Shown in pieces: positions 48,292 to 56,768 of a stretch of DNA of 64,000 nt. Within the stretch, counting starts at the first letter, position 1; each line of letters begins with the position of its first letter. This DNA is from Saccharopolyspora ipomoeae (lineage in GTDB: Bacteria; Actinomycetota; Actinomycetes; Mycobacteriales; Pseudonocardiaceae). The stretch is from the NCBI RefSeq assembly GCF_029952525.1, contig NZ_JASAOF010000009.1:158715-222714 (forward strand). The letters are read 5' to 3'. Below the pieces are notes generated by a model. It worked only from the letters and a program-made list of their open reading frames with translations. It was not told the origin of the DNA and searched no databases. The position numbers and the translations under genes were made by a program.

Positions 48292-49575
48292 TCAGGTGAA
48301 GCTGGTGACCGCCAGCTGGTAGCAGACCGCGGCGATGGCGACCAGCCCGATGGCGGCCAGCGCGTTCTGCCACCACTTGTTGCGCAGGTCGCCCATCAGG
48401 CCGGGCCGGTTGGCCAGGACGACGAGCAGCACGGCCAGGACGGGAGCGACGACGACCGTCAACGCCTGCGCCGCGATGATCAGCTGGACCGGTGATTGCC
48501 CGCGCGCCAGGACGGTGACGAGGGCGCCGAAGCCGAGCACGCCCAGGATCCCGGCGCGGACCCGCCACGAGGCGAGCCTGTTGCCGAAACCGAGGCCGTC
48601 GGAGAGCAGGGTGCCGCCCGCGGTGGCGTTGGCGATCATCGCCGAGATCGCGGCTCCGGTGAAGCCCAGCGAGAAGATGGTCCGCCCGGCTTCTCCGGCG
48701 ATCGGGGTGAGCACGGCCGAGAACTGCTTGAGCGTGGCGCCCTCCTCGCCGCCGACCCCGGGCAGGACCGCGGCGGCGGCCATGATGACCAGCGCTGTCA
48801 TGATCCCGGGCGCGACGATGCCGGGGATGGTGTCGGCGATGGTCGTCTCGCGGTACTGCTCGCGGCGGAGCCCGCGCTCGCGCGAGGCGTAACCGGCGTA
48901 GAAGGCGGCGTTGACCGAGAAGTTGGTGCCCACCAGGGCGACGATCAGCAGCCCGACTCCGGAGGGAACGACCGGGACCACGGACCCGACGGCGGCGGCT
49001 CCCCAGTCGGGCCGGGTCACGATCGCGGTGGCGACGAACGACGCGGCCATGATCGCGACGATGACCAGTACGAGCTTCTCGATGAGCGTGTAGAGGCGTC
49101 GCGCGAAGAGGATCCCGACCACCACGGCCGTGCAGGCCAGCGTCCACCACATGGGCGAGCCGCCGAACACCAGCGACAGGCCCAGCCCCGAGCCGACGGC
49201 GTTGCCGACGGAGAACATCAGGGTGATGGCGAAGACGCCGAACCCGGCCAGGCCACCGACCCGGCGGCCCAGGTGCTCCTTGATCGTCTGGACGACAGAG
49301 CCCTTCGAGACGAGCGCGATGCGGATGCTCATGTCGGCGTAGATGAGCATCAGCGCGGTCGAGACGGCGATGACCCAGATCAGGGAGTACCCGAATCGGC
49401 TCCCGGCCTGCACCGCCGAGGTGAGGTTGCCGGGCCCGAACTGCCAGGCGCCGACGATGAAGGCCGGCCCCATCAGGGCCAGCATCCGCAGGATTCGGCG
49501 TCCACGGCCGACCGGGGCGGAACCGGAGGTGTCGCTGGGCCCGTTGTTCATCCGGGCGGGTGCTGCATCGGACAT
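48292..49575 (-). CDS. Nramp-family transporter with altered metal-site motifs
   Basis: A 427-residue protein with about eleven hydrophobic segments and the overall Nramp layout (GPAFIVGAWQFGPGN, then VQAGSRFGYSLIWV). The helix-1 DPGN metal motif is Gly47-Pro-Gly-Asn50, losing the metal-binding Asp, and the helix-6 MPH motif is replaced around residues 220-222 (SVN). Standard Mn2+/Fe2+ transport is therefore doubtful. It follows a DapA-family gene in the same operon, so an organic acid or an unusual ion such as Mg2+ is possible. Confidence 0.8.
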   Translation of the reverse strand: MSDAAPARMNNGPSDTSGSAPVGRGRRILRMLALMGPAFIVGAWQFGPGNLTSAVQAGSRFGYSLIWVIAVSTALMLIYADMSIRIALVSKGSVVQTIKEHLGRRVGGLAGFGVFAITLMFSVGNAVGSGLGLSLVFGGSPMWWTLACTAVVVGILFARRLYTLIEKLVLVIVAIMAASFVATAIVTRPDWGAAAVGSVVPVVPSGVGLLIVALVGTNFSVNAAFYAGYASRERGLRREQYRETTIADTIPGIVAPGIMTALVIMAAAAVLPGVGGEEGATLKQFSAVLTPIAGEAGRTIFSLGFTGAAISAMIANATAGGTLLSDGLGFGNRLASWRVRAGILGVLGFGALVTVLARGQSPVQLIIAAQALTVVVAPVLAVLLVVLANRPGLMGDLRNKWWQNALAAIGLVAIAAVCYQLAVTSFT

Positions 49576-49695
49576 CGTGCTTCCTCACCCCCACGCGGCA
49601 TTGTCGCGGGGTCGTTCGGGGACGGCATTGTCACCGGACCGGCCGGGTGGCCGGCAAGGGCCGGATGCGATCGCGCACCCGGCCCGCGGGTCGGC

Positions 49696-50607
49696 TCAGA
49701 CGAGCCGCGCGCTGCGCAGCGCCTGGACGATCTCCTGCTCGGCCTCGGCGGAGAGGTCGAGCAGGGGAGAGCGCACGGTCGCGTTCTCCAGCACGCCGAG
49801 CGCCTTGAGCGCCAGCTTGAGGGCCACCGTGCCCTCCATGTGCGAGCCGCGGTGGTAGACGGCCTTGGTGACCGGCAGCAGGCGGTCGTGCACCGCGCGG
49901 GCCGCCGCGTAGTCCCGGGCCTTGCCTGCGGCGATCAGTTCGAGCAGCGGTGCGGGGGCGATGTTGCCGTACCCGACCAGCAGGCCGTCCACGTCGAACA
50001 TGGTGTGCAGCAGGTACTCGTCGTGGCACGACAGGATCTGCAGATCGGGGTTCTCCCGCCGCAGGACGGGGATCTCGGTGTCCCAGCGGCGCATGTTGCG
50101 CACGCCGTTCTTGGTGGCGAACACACCCGGCTGGGCGGCGATCTCGAGCTGGGTGTCGAGGTCGTAGTTCGCCTTGGTGACGTCCGGGTACTGGAAGAGG
50201 ATGCAGGGCAGGCCCGCCTCCTCGTAGATCGCTCGGTAGCGCTCCTGCGGGGCGCCCTGCTGGTAGCCGAACCGCAGCCAGCCGTGCGAGGGGTACACCA
50301 GCGCCGCCTGGGCGCCTGCGGCGACCGCGCGCTTGGCCTCCTCGACGGCCACGTGCGTGCCTTCGCCGGTGATCCCGGCGATGACCGGGACGTCGACGGC
50401 TTCGACCAGCTGGGAGACGGTGGCGACCTGCTCGTCCTGGGTCAGGAAGGTCCCCTCGCCGGCGTGGCCGAGCACCACGAGGCTCTTGACGCCGTCGTGG
50501 CCGGCCAGCCACTGGCCGAGCTTGGCCATCGCCTGGTGGTCGACCTCGCCGTCCGGCGTGAACGGGGTGACCGGGGCGGGGTTGAGGCCGCGGAGATCGA
50601 GAGACAT
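49696..50607 (-). CDS. DapA-family (dihydrodipicolinate synthase-like) aldolase/lyase
   Basis: A 303-residue TIM-barrel enzyme of the NAL/DapA group, which forms a Schiff base with a pyruvate-type substrate. Lys166 (FATKNG) is the likely Schiff-base lysine and Tyr140 (FQYP) its partner; GHAGEGTFLT matches the carboxylate-binding loop. The operon context (LacI regulator, transporter) points to catabolism and not to lysine synthesis. The substrate is unknown, with keto-deoxy sugar acids or hydroxy-oxo acids as options. Confidence 0.85.
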   Translation of the reverse strand: MSLDLRGLNPAPVTPFTPDGEVDHQAMAKLGQWLAGHDGVKSLVVLGHAGEGTFLTQDEQVATVSQLVEAVDVPVIAGITGEGTHVAVEEAKRAVAAGAQAALVYPSHGWLRFGYQQGAPQERYRAIYEEAGLPCILFQYPDVTKANYDLDTQLEIAAQPGVFATKNGVRNMRRWDTEIPVLRRENPDLQILSCHDEYLLHTMFDVDGLLVGYGNIAPAPLLELIAAGKARDYAAARAVHDRLLPVTKAVYHRGSHMEGTVALKLALKALGVLENATVRSPLLDLSAEAEQEIVQALRSARLV

Positions 50608-50637
50608 GCCTGGGACTCCATTTCTGGGAACGGTCGC

Positions 50638-50649
50638 GGGAACGTTCCC
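50638..50649. promoter_or_regulatory. LacI operator 1 (GGGAACGTTCCC)
   Basis: A perfect 12-bp palindrome GGGAACGTTCCC, typical of LacI operators with a central CG. It lies about 30 bp upstream of the DapA-family gene, with a further half-site TGGGAACG at about 50,625-50,632. Confidence 0.75.
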
Positions 50650-50691
50650 AGAACGATGCGCCACGACTCGCCGGGTGTCAAGACCGATCCC

Positions 50692-50703
50692 GGGAACGTT
50701 CCC
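50692..50703. promoter_or_regulatory. LacI operator 2 (GGGAACGTTCCC)
   Basis: An identical palindrome, 54 bp centre to centre from the first (about five helical turns), and 22 bp before the divergent LacI gene. The pair would allow control of both promoters and possibly DNA looping. Confidence 0.75.
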
Positions 50704-50725
50704 AACTTCCGGTAGGCTCCGGGGT

Positions 50726-51703
50726 GTGGTGACGATTCTCGATGTGGCCCGAGCGGCCGGGGTCAGCAAGTCCACGGTCTCCCGCGTGCTCGACGAACGC
50801 CTTCCGCGCTCCACCAACGCGACCGCGGAGCGCGTGCGCGAGGTCGCGGCCGAACTCGGCTACGTCCGCGACCCGCTCGCTTCCGGGCTGCGCCGCTCCG
50901 GGACCAGCACGGTGGGGGTGATCGTCCCCAGGCTCACCGACACGGTCATGGCGATGCTCTACGAGGCGATCACCGAGGTCGCGGCCGGACGCGACCTGTT
51001 CACGGTCGTGGCCACCACCGAGGACCTGCCGGAGGCGCAGGACAAGGCCGTGGAGTCGCTGCGGAGGCGCCGGGTCGACGGGCTCATCCTCACCACGGCG
51101 CGCGTCGGCGAGCCCGTCGACGTCGGCGGGACCCCCTACGCGCTCGCCCTGCGCACCGACGGAGCCGGCCCGGCCGCCATCGGGGACGACCGCCTCGGAG
51201 CGCAACTGGCCACCCGGCACCTCATCGACCTGGGGCACCGCAGGATCGGCCTGGTCGGCGGACCCGAGTACGCGTCGAGCGCACGTGGGCGCGCGGAGGG
51301 CTACCGGGAAGCGCTGGATAGCGGCGGGATCGGGTTCGACCCGGCGTTGGTCGCCGGTGATGCGTTCTCGATCGAGGCCGGTGAGATCGCGGGGCGTGCG
51401 CTGCTGGATCGCCCGGACCGGCCGAGCGCGGTGTTCGCGGTCAACGACAACACGGCGATCGGTGTGCTCGCCGCCGCGCACGCGCTGGGCCTGGAGGTGC
51501 CGAGGGACGTGTCGATCGTCGGCTACAACGACATCCCGGTGGTCAGCAGGCTGCCGGTGCCGCTGACCACCGTGCGGGTGCCGTTCCGGCAGATCGCCGC
51601 CGACGCGTTGCGCCTCGTCCTCGACGACGGGACGGCGAGGGGTGAAACCGCGGTGAGCGCCCCGACTCTCATCCCGCGAGCCTCCACGGCACCGCCGCGT
51701 TGA
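50726..51703 (+). CDS. LacI-family regulator of the DapA/Nramp-like operon
   Basis: A 325-residue repressor with the N-terminal helix-turn-helix TILDVARAAGVSKSTVSRVL and LGYVRDPLASGLRR hinge, then a sugar-binding-like domain (GVIVPRLTDTVMAMLYEAI; GHRRIGLVGGP; SIVGYNDIPVV). It starts GTG-GTG, either of which may be used. It is divergent from the DapA-family gene, with two identical operators between, so it very likely regulates both. Confidence 0.9.
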   Translation: MVTILDVARAAGVSKSTVSRVLDERLPRSTNATAERVREVAAELGYVRDPLASGLRRSGTSTVGVIVPRLTDTVMAMLYEAITEVAAGRDLFTVVATTEDLPEAQDKAVESLRRRRVDGLILTTARVGEPVDVGGTPYALALRTDGAGPAAIGDDRLGAQLATRHLIDLGHRRIGLVGGPEYASSARGRAEGYREALDSGGIGFDPALVAGDAFSIEAGEIAGRALLDRPDRPSAVFAVNDNTAIGVLAAAHALGLEVPRDVSIVGYNDIPVVSRLPVPLTTVRVPFRQIAADALRLVLDDGTARGETAVSAPTLIPRASTAPPR

Positions 51704-51784
51704 TGGTGCGGTACTCCGGGCTTCGTTCGGGGTCTGGACCGGCGTGCTCGGCACCGCGCCCAGGCCGCCGTGCGATGCGGATGC

Positions 51785-52258
51785 CTATCGCGTAGCGGTG
51801 AGAGCGGCGACGTAAATCGCTGCGGGGTTTCCCGGTTGCCAGCCCGGCAAGGGGTCGATCATGTCGATCTGAACGAAACCGCGGCGTTCCCAGAAGGCAC
51901 GCGTGGCCAGGTACGGCTCGTACCCGGCACCAGCGTCGAGCGTCTTCACTTCGACCACCGCACGGCCGCTCTCGGTCAGATCGCGCACCACGCGATCCAG
52001 CAGCAGCGTGCCCACGCCCCTGCCGCGCAGCTGCGGCGCGACAGCCATCCACAGAATCTCGGCAGCACGCGCCGACCGGTGGTCCACGATCACGAACCCG
52101 ACAAGGACACCGCTTTTCGTGGCGACCCACGCCGGATGGGCCGACAGATCGGTCACGACCTTCTCGGGGACGTCATCGGTGAAGTAATCGGGCAGTTCCC
52201 GCACGATCGCAGCACAATCCACGGCATCGCCGGGTTCTCCCGGCCGGACGGCGAACAC
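51785..52258 (-). CDS. GNAT-family N-acetyltransferase
   Basis: A 157-residue acetyltransferase. The acetyl-CoA pyrophosphate loop is visible (VAPQLRGRGVGTLLLDRVV), preceded by VGFVIVDHRSARAAEILWMA and followed by TRAFWERRGFVQID. It starts with GTG. Its target is unknown, and it converges on the LacI gene. Confidence 0.85.
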   Translation of the reverse strand: MFAVRPGEPGDAVDCAAIVRELPDYFTDDVPEKVVTDLSAHPAWVATKSGVLVGFVIVDHRSARAAEILWMAVAPQLRGRGVGTLLLDRVVRDLTESGRAVVEVKTLDAGAGYEPYLATRAFWERRGFVQIDMIDPLPGWQPGNPAAIYVAALTATR

Positions 52259-52327
52259 GTCCTGACGATCGCGCGGTCAGCACCGAACGTCAAACGCTTT
52301 TCGGCTGCCCGCAGCTGCGACCGTCCT

Positions 52328-52885
52328 TCAGCCGATCAGGTCGGGTCGGACCCGGGCGATCTCCTGGGCGAGTTGCCGGACGGTGGTGCTGTTCGGCAGT
52401 CGCAACCGGACTTCCGGATCGGCCGTGGGCAGCTGGTTCAGCAGCGCTTGGTGGCGGGTGACGAAGCGGCGGTCGACCGGCGTGAACACCAGGGCCGGCG
52501 GCAGGGCTTTGGAGTTCGGGTCGTCCTCGACCGGCGGGCGCGCTTCCTGGCCGCGGACGGCGCGCACCTCCTCCCACGCGATCAGGTCGGACTTGCGGCC
52601 GGCCTGCCACCGGAGTCCGCGCTCGTCGACCGCGAAGCGGTGGGTGCGGGGGAACGTGTTGAGCATCAGCAGCAGGCCGCCCAGCGCGAGCGCGCCGAAG
52701 AGGAACATGGCGAAGCTGTCGGGAATGTCGCCGCGCGCCGTGTGGGACGGGTTCCCGACGTCCGGGAAGAGGGCGGCGAGGCCGAAGAACACGAACATGG
52801 CCAACCCGAGGATGCACAACGTCCGGCCGGAGCGGTATTCGATGACCGGAGTCCCGGGGGCGGGGGACCACGCTTGTTCGGACAT
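52328..52885 (-). CDS. Membrane protein of unknown function
   Basis: A 185-residue protein with two transmembrane helices (TLCILGLAMFVFFGLAALFP; SFAMFLFGALALGGLLLML) followed by a soluble part resembling bacterial PH-like domains (RFAVDERGLRWQAGRKSDLI, then WEEVRAVRG). I chose ATG 52,885; an in-frame start ten residues earlier is possible. No clear functional link to its neighbours is seen. Confidence 0.7.
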   Translation of the reverse strand: MSEQAWSPAPGTPVIEYRSGRTLCILGLAMFVFFGLAALFPDVGNPSHTARGDIPDSFAMFLFGALALGGLLLMLNTFPRTHRFAVDERGLRWQAGRKSDLIAWEEVRAVRGQEARPPVEDDPNSKALPPALVFTPVDRRFVTRHQALLNQLPTADPEVRLRLPNSTTVRQLAQEIARVRPDLIG

Positions 52886-52942
52886 GACGGGCAGCGTAGT
52901 CGATCCCCGCCGCAAATCCGGGCTTTCAGCCAGAACGTGATC

Positions 52943-54193
52943 TCAGCCGGTGCGATGGCCGCGGCTTTCCAGAGCGAGGGAGGTGAGGACTCCTGCCAGC
53001 AGACCCCAGAAGGCCGAGTTGATGTTGAGCGGGTGAACGCCGGAGACGGTGACGAGGAAGGCCACGAGGGCCCCGAGGGTGAAGGTCGTCTGGAAGGCGG
53101 TGACGAACGCGCCCTGCAGCGCTCTGAGCATGGCGAGGCCGCCGAGGACGGCGATGAACGCCGGGGGAGTGGCCAGCATGAACCGGACGAACGCGGGGGC
53201 CAACAGGCCCACGACGACCGCGCCCGCGCCGCAGACGATGCCCGCCGTGTACTGGCGCGAGCGCTCGGTGGAGGCGACCAGCAGGGCGTTGGTCGGCCCC
53301 GTCAGGCACGTCGACACCGCGCCCACCGCGGCCGCCGGCAACGACCACAGCCCGCACAGCACGGCCGCCACGTTCGTCGGCGGCCGGTGACCGGCCTGCT
53401 TGAGAACCGCTGTGCCCTGGCCGTTCTGGACCACCAGCACCGTGATCGCCAGCGGCACGACCAGCTCGGTGATCGCTCGCCACGAGAACTCCGGCACCTG
53501 CAGCATCGGCTCGGCCAGCCATCCGGACCCGGCCACCGCGAACCGGCCCGAGGCGGCGACCGCGATCGCTCCGGCGACCAGCGCGCCGAGGATCGGCGGC
53601 ACCGCACGACCTGCTCCGGGGAAGGCGCTGAGCAGCACGAACACCGCGATCATGGGTACGGCGACCAGGGCGTCCGAGCCGGTGGCGGTGACGAGGTCGA
53701 GGCCGAAGCGCAGGAACACCCCCGCCACCATCGCCATCACGATCGGCATCGGCAGCGCCGCCATGATCGTCCGCACCCAGCCGGTGAGGCCGATCGCGAG
53801 GATCAGCAGCGCGGTCACCACGAACGCGCCCAGCACCTCCGGCCAGCTCAGGTGGTCGAGCGACGCCCCGACCACGACCGTGCCGGGGATCGTCCAGAAG
53901 AACGCCAGCGGCTGCCGGTACACCCACGAGGCGATCGCGGTGAGGATGCCGTTGAGGAAGAACACCCCGAACACCCACGACGCCAGCTGGCCGGAGCTCA
54001 ACCCGCCCTGGGTCCCGGCGCTCAGGATCACGGCGATCGGTCCGGTCGCGGAGAACACGAGCCCGACCACGCCACCGGCGACCGAGGATCCGCTCAGATC
54101 CCGCAGCACCTGGCGCGGACGCGCAGGTGACGGGCGTTCGAAGCGGTCGCGGTGAGACGGACTTTCGGTTTCGGTGGTGAGAGTACTGGTCAC
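52943..54193 (-). CDS. benE: Benzoate:H+ symporter
   Basis: A 416-residue BenE-family transporter with about twelve helices. Family segments include GGVVGLVFSATGPIAVILSA, WTIPGTVVVGASL, GLTGWVRTIMAALPMPIVMA and a GVHPLNINSAFWGLLAGV end. GGGGAG lies just before GTG 54,193; a longer open frame upstream reads through palindromic repeats and is unlikely to be translated. It lies downstream of the second cat operon after a terminator and four repeat copies. Confidence 0.9.
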   Translation of the reverse strand: MTSTLTTETESPSHRDRFERPSPARPRQVLRDLSGSSVAGGVVGLVFSATGPIAVILSAGTQGGLSSGQLASWVFGVFFLNGILTAIASWVYRQPLAFFWTIPGTVVVGASLDHLSWPEVLGAFVVTALLILAIGLTGWVRTIMAALPMPIVMAMVAGVFLRFGLDLVTATGSDALVAVPMIAVFVLLSAFPGAGRAVPPILGALVAGAIAVAASGRFAVAGSGWLAEPMLQVPEFSWRAITELVVPLAITVLVVQNGQGTAVLKQAGHRPPTNVAAVLCGLWSLPAAAVGAVSTCLTGPTNALLVASTERSRQYTAGIVCGAGAVVVGLLAPAFVRFMLATPPAFIAVLGGLAMLRALQGAFVTAFQTTFTLGALVAFLVTVSGVHPLNINSAFWGLLAGVLTSLALESRGHRTG

Positions 54194-54208
54194 GATCTCC
54201 CCTCGGTG

Positions 54209-54240
54209 GTGGGGGAAGTTTTCATGAAAACTTCCCCCAC
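54209..54240. repeat. Palindromic repeat copy 1
   Basis: A perfect 32-bp palindrome centred on GTTTTCATGAAAAC (54,218-54,231), with GTGGGGGAA on the left and its complement on the right. It lies 15 bp upstream of the benE start. Confidence 0.85.
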
Positions 54241-54250
54241 GCCACGAACA

Positions 54251-54274
54251 GAAGGTTTTCATGAAAACTTCCCC
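54251..54274. repeat. Palindromic repeat copy 2
   Basis: GTTTTCATGAAAAC core at 54,255-54,268, 37 bp centre to centre from copy 1. The flanking arms are less symmetrical (GAAG left, TTCCCC right). Confidence 0.8.
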
Positions 54275-54370
54275 ACCACCAACCCCCTCAGAATCCAAAA
54301 GTCCTGGTGAAACCACCAATTCGTGAACCCCTGCCGGGATCTCCCAGGGTCCCGTTCGGTGGTGGGGGAG

Positions 54371-54390
54371 GGAAGTTTTCATGAAAACTT
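54371..54390. repeat. Palindromic repeat copy 3
   Basis: GTTTTCATGAAAAC core at 54,375-54,388 within an 18-bp perfect palindrome (54,373-54,390). Confidence 0.8.
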
Positions 54391-54400
54391 TGTCTACGTA

Positions 54401-54436
54401 GTGGGAGGGAGGTTTTCATGAAAACTTTCCTCCCAC
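54401..54436. repeat. Palindromic repeat copy 4
   Basis: Core at 54,412-54,425, again exactly 37 bp from its neighbour, copy 3. The 36-bp palindrome has only two mismatches, both of which would be G-U pairs in RNA. Confidence 0.82.
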
Positions 54437-54450
54437 CGCTGAAGACAGGA

Positions 54451-54485
54451 GAACGCCGGGTGTCCGGTGTGGACACCCGGCGTTC
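54451..54485 (-). terminator. Terminator of the second cat operon
   Basis: A 15-bp perfect stem (GAACGCCGGGTGTCC at 54,451-54,465 with 54,471-54,485) with a 5-nt loop, 8 bases past the catC stop. Confidence 0.85.
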
Positions 54486-54493
54486 GCGGAGTC

Positions 54494-54775
54494 CTACTGG
54501 TCGATCTTGTTGGGATGCACCGCCAGCGGCGTGACCTCGATGTCCATGTAGGCGAACAGCGGAAGCCCGGACAGCAGCGCGTGCAGCTCGTCGTGGTCGG
54601 CGACGTCGACGACCGAGACGTTCGCGAACTCACCGGCGACCCGCCACAGGTGCGGCCACCGGCCCTCGCGCTGCGCCTTCTGGCTGTAGGCCCGCTCTCG
54701 CGCCAGCAGGTCGGCGCGCACCTCCGGATCCATGTCCGCAGGCAGGTTCACGTCCATCCGGATGTGGTAGAGCAC
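54494..54775 (-). CDS. catC: Muconolactone delta-isomerase, copy 2
   Basis: A 93-residue isomerase with the family pattern MLYHIRMDVNLP, GRWPHLWRVAGEFANVSVVD, and LPLFAYMDIEVTPLAVHP. It is clearly diverged from copy 1 (5,125-5,412), so this is not a recent duplication. It is the last gene of the leftward catB-catA-catC operon, 12 bp after catA. Confidence 0.95.
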   Translation of the reverse strand: MLYHIRMDVNLPADMDPEVRADLLARERAYSQKAQREGRWPHLWRVAGEFANVSVVDVADHDELHALLSGLPLFAYMDIEVTPLAVHPNKIDQ

Positions 54776-54787
54776 GAGACCTCCTGA

Positions 54788-55633
54788 TCAGGCGGGGTCG
54801 AGGACGAAGCCGTACTCGATGGCCTCGCCACCGGCCACCGGCTTCGGGGCCAGCATCAGCTCCGGCTTGACCGCCGAGGCGATGTCGTCGTCGTTGTGCT
54901 CGTCGCCGGGGAAGTACAGCTGCGCGGTCAGCAGCTCGTGGCCCGGGGCCGAGACCTTGACGTGCAGGTGCGCCGGTCGCCACGCGTGCCACCCGGCCGC
55001 GGCGATGAGCTTGCCGCACGCCCCGTCGGTGGGGATCTGGTACGGAGCCGGGCGAACCGTGCGGATCTCGAAGTTGCCCTCGGCGTCGGTGGTGAACGAC
55101 GCGCGCAGGTTCCACTCCGGCAGGTTCGGCGCGAACTGCGAGTAGAAGCCGTCGGCGTCGGCGTGCCACAGCTCCACCTTCGCGCCCGCCAGCGCGGACC
55201 CGTTGGTGGAGGTGACCTTCCCGGTCCAGGTCAGCGGCGTGCCCGGCTCGTCGTCGCGCATCGGGACCGAGCCGCTGGAGCCCTGCTCGGGGGCGTCGGG
55301 CACGTAGTAGGGGCCCTCGATGGTGCCCTTGTTGCCCTTGCGGTGTTCGGTGGCGACCTCTTCGACGACGTGCTCGACCCAGACGTCGAGGAACAGCGGC
55401 CACTCGCCGTCCTCGCCGACGCTGATCAGCCACGCCTTGAGCGCGTTGTACTCGTCGTAGGTGACCTTGTGCTTGCGGATCGTGCTGTGCACGGCCTCGA
55501 TCACCTCGCGGGCCAGGGTGCTGACCCGCTCGGGCGGCGTGCCCTCGACGCCGAGGAACTTGTCGCTCTTGAACCGCTCGGTGGCGCTCGCGCCGGAGGC
55601 GGCGGCGGTGGCCTCGTCGTGTGCCGTGGTCAT
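54788..55633 (-). CDS. catA: Catechol 1,2-dioxygenase, copy 2
   Basis: A 281-residue intradiol dioxygenase. Iron ligands are Tyr164 (WHADADGFY), Tyr198 (APYQIPTDG), His222 and His224 (RPAHLHVKV). It shares the general layout of copy 1 but differs throughout, including the segment after GPYYVPD. It lies between catB and catC in the benzoate island, where its catechol comes from BenABCD. Confidence 0.95.
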   Translation of the reverse strand: MTTAHDEATAAASGASATERFKSDKFLGVEGTPPERVSTLAREVIEAVHSTIRKHKVTYDEYNALKAWLISVGEDGEWPLFLDVWVEHVVEEVATEHRKGNKGTIEGPYYVPDAPEQGSSGSVPMRDDEPGTPLTWTGKVTSTNGSALAGAKVELWHADADGFYSQFAPNLPEWNLRASFTTDAEGNFEIRTVRPAPYQIPTDGACGKLIAAAGWHAWRPAHLHVKVSAPGHELLTAQLYFPGDEHNDDDIASAVKPELMLAPKPVAGGEAIEYGFVLDPA

Positions 55634-55664
55634 GGGAATCCTCCTTGATTCGTGGTGGGTGGTG

Positions 55665-56768
55665 TCAGCGGTCCTGGCGGTAGTGCCGGAGCTTGTCGGG
55701 ATCGATCTCGGCGCCGAGCCCGGCGCCGGGGCGGACGGCGAGCTCGCCGTCGCTGATCGTCAGCGGTTCGGTCAGCAGGTCGTCGCTCATGTCCAGGAAG
55801 TTCGACAGCTCGCCTGCCCGGTGGGAGGTCAGCGCGTGCGCGGCGCCGAAGGCCACGGTGCCCAGCGTCCCGATCTGGCCGTCGATCTGGTTGCCCATCA
55901 CGACCTCCAGGCCGAGTCCTTCGGCGAGGTGGTGGGTGCGCTGGGACCGGGTGAAGCCGGTGCGGGCGGTCTTGATGCTCACCGCCGTGGCCGAGCCGCC
56001 GAGGATCTCGCGGGTGACGTCGGCCGGGGTGACGGCGGATTCGTCGGCGATGAACGGCACGTCGAGCTGCTGCACCAGCCAGCGCCGCCCCAGCACGTCG
56101 TCGGCCGGGCACAGCTCCTCGGCGAAGAGCAGGTCGAGGTCGGCCATCTCCTTCATGGCCCGCGCCGACTCGGCGGCCGTCCAGCCGCGGTTGCCGTCGA
56201 CGTAGAGCTCCACGGCGTCGCCGAGCCCCTCGCGCAGCGCGCGGACCACGGCGGTGTCCAGCGAGACCGGGCGGCGCCCGACCTTGACCTTGAAGGTGGT
56301 GATCCCGCAGGTGTCGCGCATCTTCTCGGCCTCGGCGACCATCGCGGCCGGCTCGTCGAAGCCGAGCATGTGCGAGACGCGCATCCGGTCGGTGTAGCCG
56401 CCGAGCAGCTCGGTCACCGACACGTCGAGGCTGCGCCCCAGGGCGTCCCACATCGCCATGTCCACAGCGGACTTCGCGGTCGGGTTGCCGACCGTGCGCG
56501 CCATCCGGGCGTGGGCGACCTCGCGCTCCAGCAGGCTCAGACCCGTGACCTGCGGTGCGAAGAGCGAGTCGATGACGGCGACGATCCCGGCCTGGGTCTC
56601 GCCGTAGGTGAACGGCCGCGGCGGTGCTTCGGCGACGCCGACGACCCCGTCGTCGGTGTGCACCCGCACCAGCACGTGCTCGGCCGCGTGGACCTCGCCG
56701 GAGGCGAAGCGCAGCGGCTTGCGGTAGGGGATGGCGAACGGGATCGCGTCCACCTGGGTGATCTTCAT
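55665..56768 (-). CDS. catB: Muconate cycloisomerase, copy 2
   Basis: A 367-residue enolase-superfamily enzyme with Lys160/Lys162 (FKVKVG), Asp191, Glu217 or Glu218, Asp242 and Lys266 (SIKTARTG). The N-terminal half (PPRPFTYGETQAG) differs from copy 1, so the two are old paralogues or separately acquired. Its ATG overlaps the LysR stop as TGATG, so regulator and enzyme are coupled. Confidence 0.94.
   Translation of the reverse strand: MKITQVDAIPFAIPYRKPLRFASGEVHAAEHVLVRVHTDDGVVGVAEAPPRPFTYGETQAGIVAVIDSLFAPQVTGLSLLEREVAHARMARTVGNPTAKSAVDMAMWDALGRSLDVSVTELLGGYTDRMRVSHMLGFDEPAAMVAEAEKMRDTCGITTFKVKVGRRPVSLDTAVVRALREGLGDAVELYVDGNRGWTAAESARAMKEMADLDLLFAEELCPADDVLGRRWLVQQLDVPFIADESAVTPADVTREILGGSATAVSIKTARTGFTRSQRTHHLAEGLGLEVVMGNQIDGQIGTLGTVAFGAAHALTSHRAGELSNFLDMSDDLLTEPLTISDGELAVRPGAGLGAEIDPDKLRHYRQDR

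Noticed and set aside
48496..50715. 739-codon open frame on the plus strand
   Set aside because: It is the antisense of the Nramp-like and DapA-family genes and shows no domain, while the minus-strand genes have clear motifs.
51770..54130. 786-codon open frame on the plus strand
   Set aside because: It overlaps GNAT, membrane protein and benE genes on the opposite strand, and its translation is low-complexity.
54194..54382. Longer benE start using the upstream ATG at 54,382
   Set aside because: The added 63 residues are translated palindromic repeats and have no similarity to BenE; GTG 54,193 has a ribosome site and fits the family length.
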